Of a stretch of 24,003 bases of DNA, positions 23,591-24,003 are shown in pieces. The notes under the pieces are model-generated. The model saw only the letters and a list, made by a program, of their open reading frames with translations. It searched no databases and had not been told where the DNA came from. The first letter of the stretch is position 1. Every line of letters begins with the position of its first letter. Source of the stretch: JAWVZU01 sp033722075. GTDB taxonomy: Bacteria > Pseudomonadota > Gammaproteobacteria > Xanthomonadales > SZUA-38. The stretch lies in contig JAWVZU010000021.1 in assembly GCA_033722075.1 (NCBI GenBank), forward strand, positions 1-24,003. The letters are read 5' to 3'. Position numbers and translations under genes: made by a program.

Positions 23591-24003
23591 TCAGGGCTCC
23601 ATCAGGCGGCGGCCGAGCAGATAGGCGGACAGGTCGTGGCCGCGCTGGGAGAAGCGCTTGACCAGCCACATCAGCCACGCTTCCGGGGCGACGGGAACGA
23701 CCGAGCGGTTCTTGCGGACGGCCTTGACGGCGGCTCTCGCCACCCGGTCGGGCGACCAGCCACGCCGCCGGTAGAACCGGGTCAGGCTCTCGGAGTTCGC
23801 CGCCGCGCCCGGTTTGATGTTGATCCGGGCGTCGTCGACGATGCGGGTGTTGATGATCCCCGGACAGATGCTGGACACGCCGATGTTCCGGCCCTTCAGT
23901 TCCGCCCGGAGCGATTCACCGAGTCCGACCACCGCAAATTTCGAGGCGCAATAGGCCGTCAGGCCGGGTCCGGCACACAGACCGGCGACGCTCGCCGTGT
24001 TGA
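23591..24003 (-). CDS. Short-chain dehydrogenase/reductase, C-terminal part (5' end outside window)
   Basis: The frame is open to the window edge, so only the last ~136 residues are present. They include NTASVAGLCAGPGLTAYCASK, with the SDR catalytic Ser of the TASVAG strand and the YxxxK pair (Tyr and Lys in AYCASKFAV). The conserved GVSSICPGIINT (PG motif) follows. The N-terminal NAD(P)-binding Rossmann half lies outside. The long tail (GWSPDRVARAAVKAVRKNRSVVPVAPEAW, quoted in part) is typical of classical SDRs that act on lipids or ketones and of SDR halves fused to alpha/beta hydrolases; which one cannot be told from this fragment. It converges with the receptor gene, leaving an 18-base gap without a visible terminator. 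Confidence 0.93.
   Translation of the reverse strand, partial: NTASVAGLCAGPGLTAYCASKFAVVGLGESLRAELKGRNIGVSSICPGIINTRIVDDARINIKPGAAANSESLTRFYRRRGWSPDRVARAAVKAVRKNRSVVPVAPEAWLMWLVKRFSQRGHDLSAYLLGRRLMEP

Overview
The window is a densely coded, G+C-rich bacterial chromosome segment with no mobile element, RNA gene or CRISPR array that I can see. The organism is a Gram-negative, most likely a gammaproteobacterium. It carries the lptD-surA-pdxA-rsmA run typical of that class, a miaB-ybeZ-ybeY-corC block, parC, a TonB protein and a TonB-dependent receptor. The three-helix TolB-like/TPR protein next to a receptor suggests the Xanthomonadales/Wenzhouxiangella/Chromatiales side of the class; that placement is inference.

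Layout. 1-510 is the C-terminal part of a TonB-like protein, cut by the window edge. 520-1263 (minus) is a SAM methyltransferase whose start lies inside the start of a divergent lipoprotein metallopeptidase (1211-2314). 2362-7568 is the envelope/housekeeping run lptD, surA, pdxA, rsmA, with gaps of 7 and 18 bases and a final 17-base overlap. The minus strand then carries a DUF4105 membrane protein (7565-8785), corC (8825-9670) and the tightly overlapping miaB-ybeZ-ybeY operon (9793-12576). From overlapping divergent -10 boxes near 12609-12618, a thioredoxin-fold protein and a YceI-like lipoprotein run on the plus strand to 13944. A small secreted protein (14057-14596) converges with a ribokinase (14577-15536, minus). 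A second methyltransferase (15622-16407) is coupled to parC (16407-18662). A TolB-like/TPR membrane protein (18726-20885) is coupled by ATGA to a TonB-dependent receptor (20882-23572). The window ends in the C-terminal part of a short-chain dehydrogenase (23591-24003, minus).

How the genes fit together. LptD (outer-membrane LPS insertion) and SurA (periplasmic chaperone for outer-membrane proteins, LptD among them) form a functional pair. PdxA (vitamin B6) and RsmA (16S rRNA dimethylation) share their transcript. MiaB (tRNA ms2i6A), YbeZ and YbeY (rRNA maturation) form an RNA-processing operon, and CorC sits downstream behind a likely promoter of its own. The TonB fragment and the receptor belong to the same kind of uptake process but lie at opposite ends of the window, so a direct link is not shown.

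Most of the window is ordinary core genome. The parts most worth a second look are the TPR-protein/receptor pair, the DUF4105 protein with a possible permuted Cys/His active site, the head-to-head overlapping genes at 1211-1263, and the methyltransferase-parC coupling. I found no clear evidence of a wholly new system.
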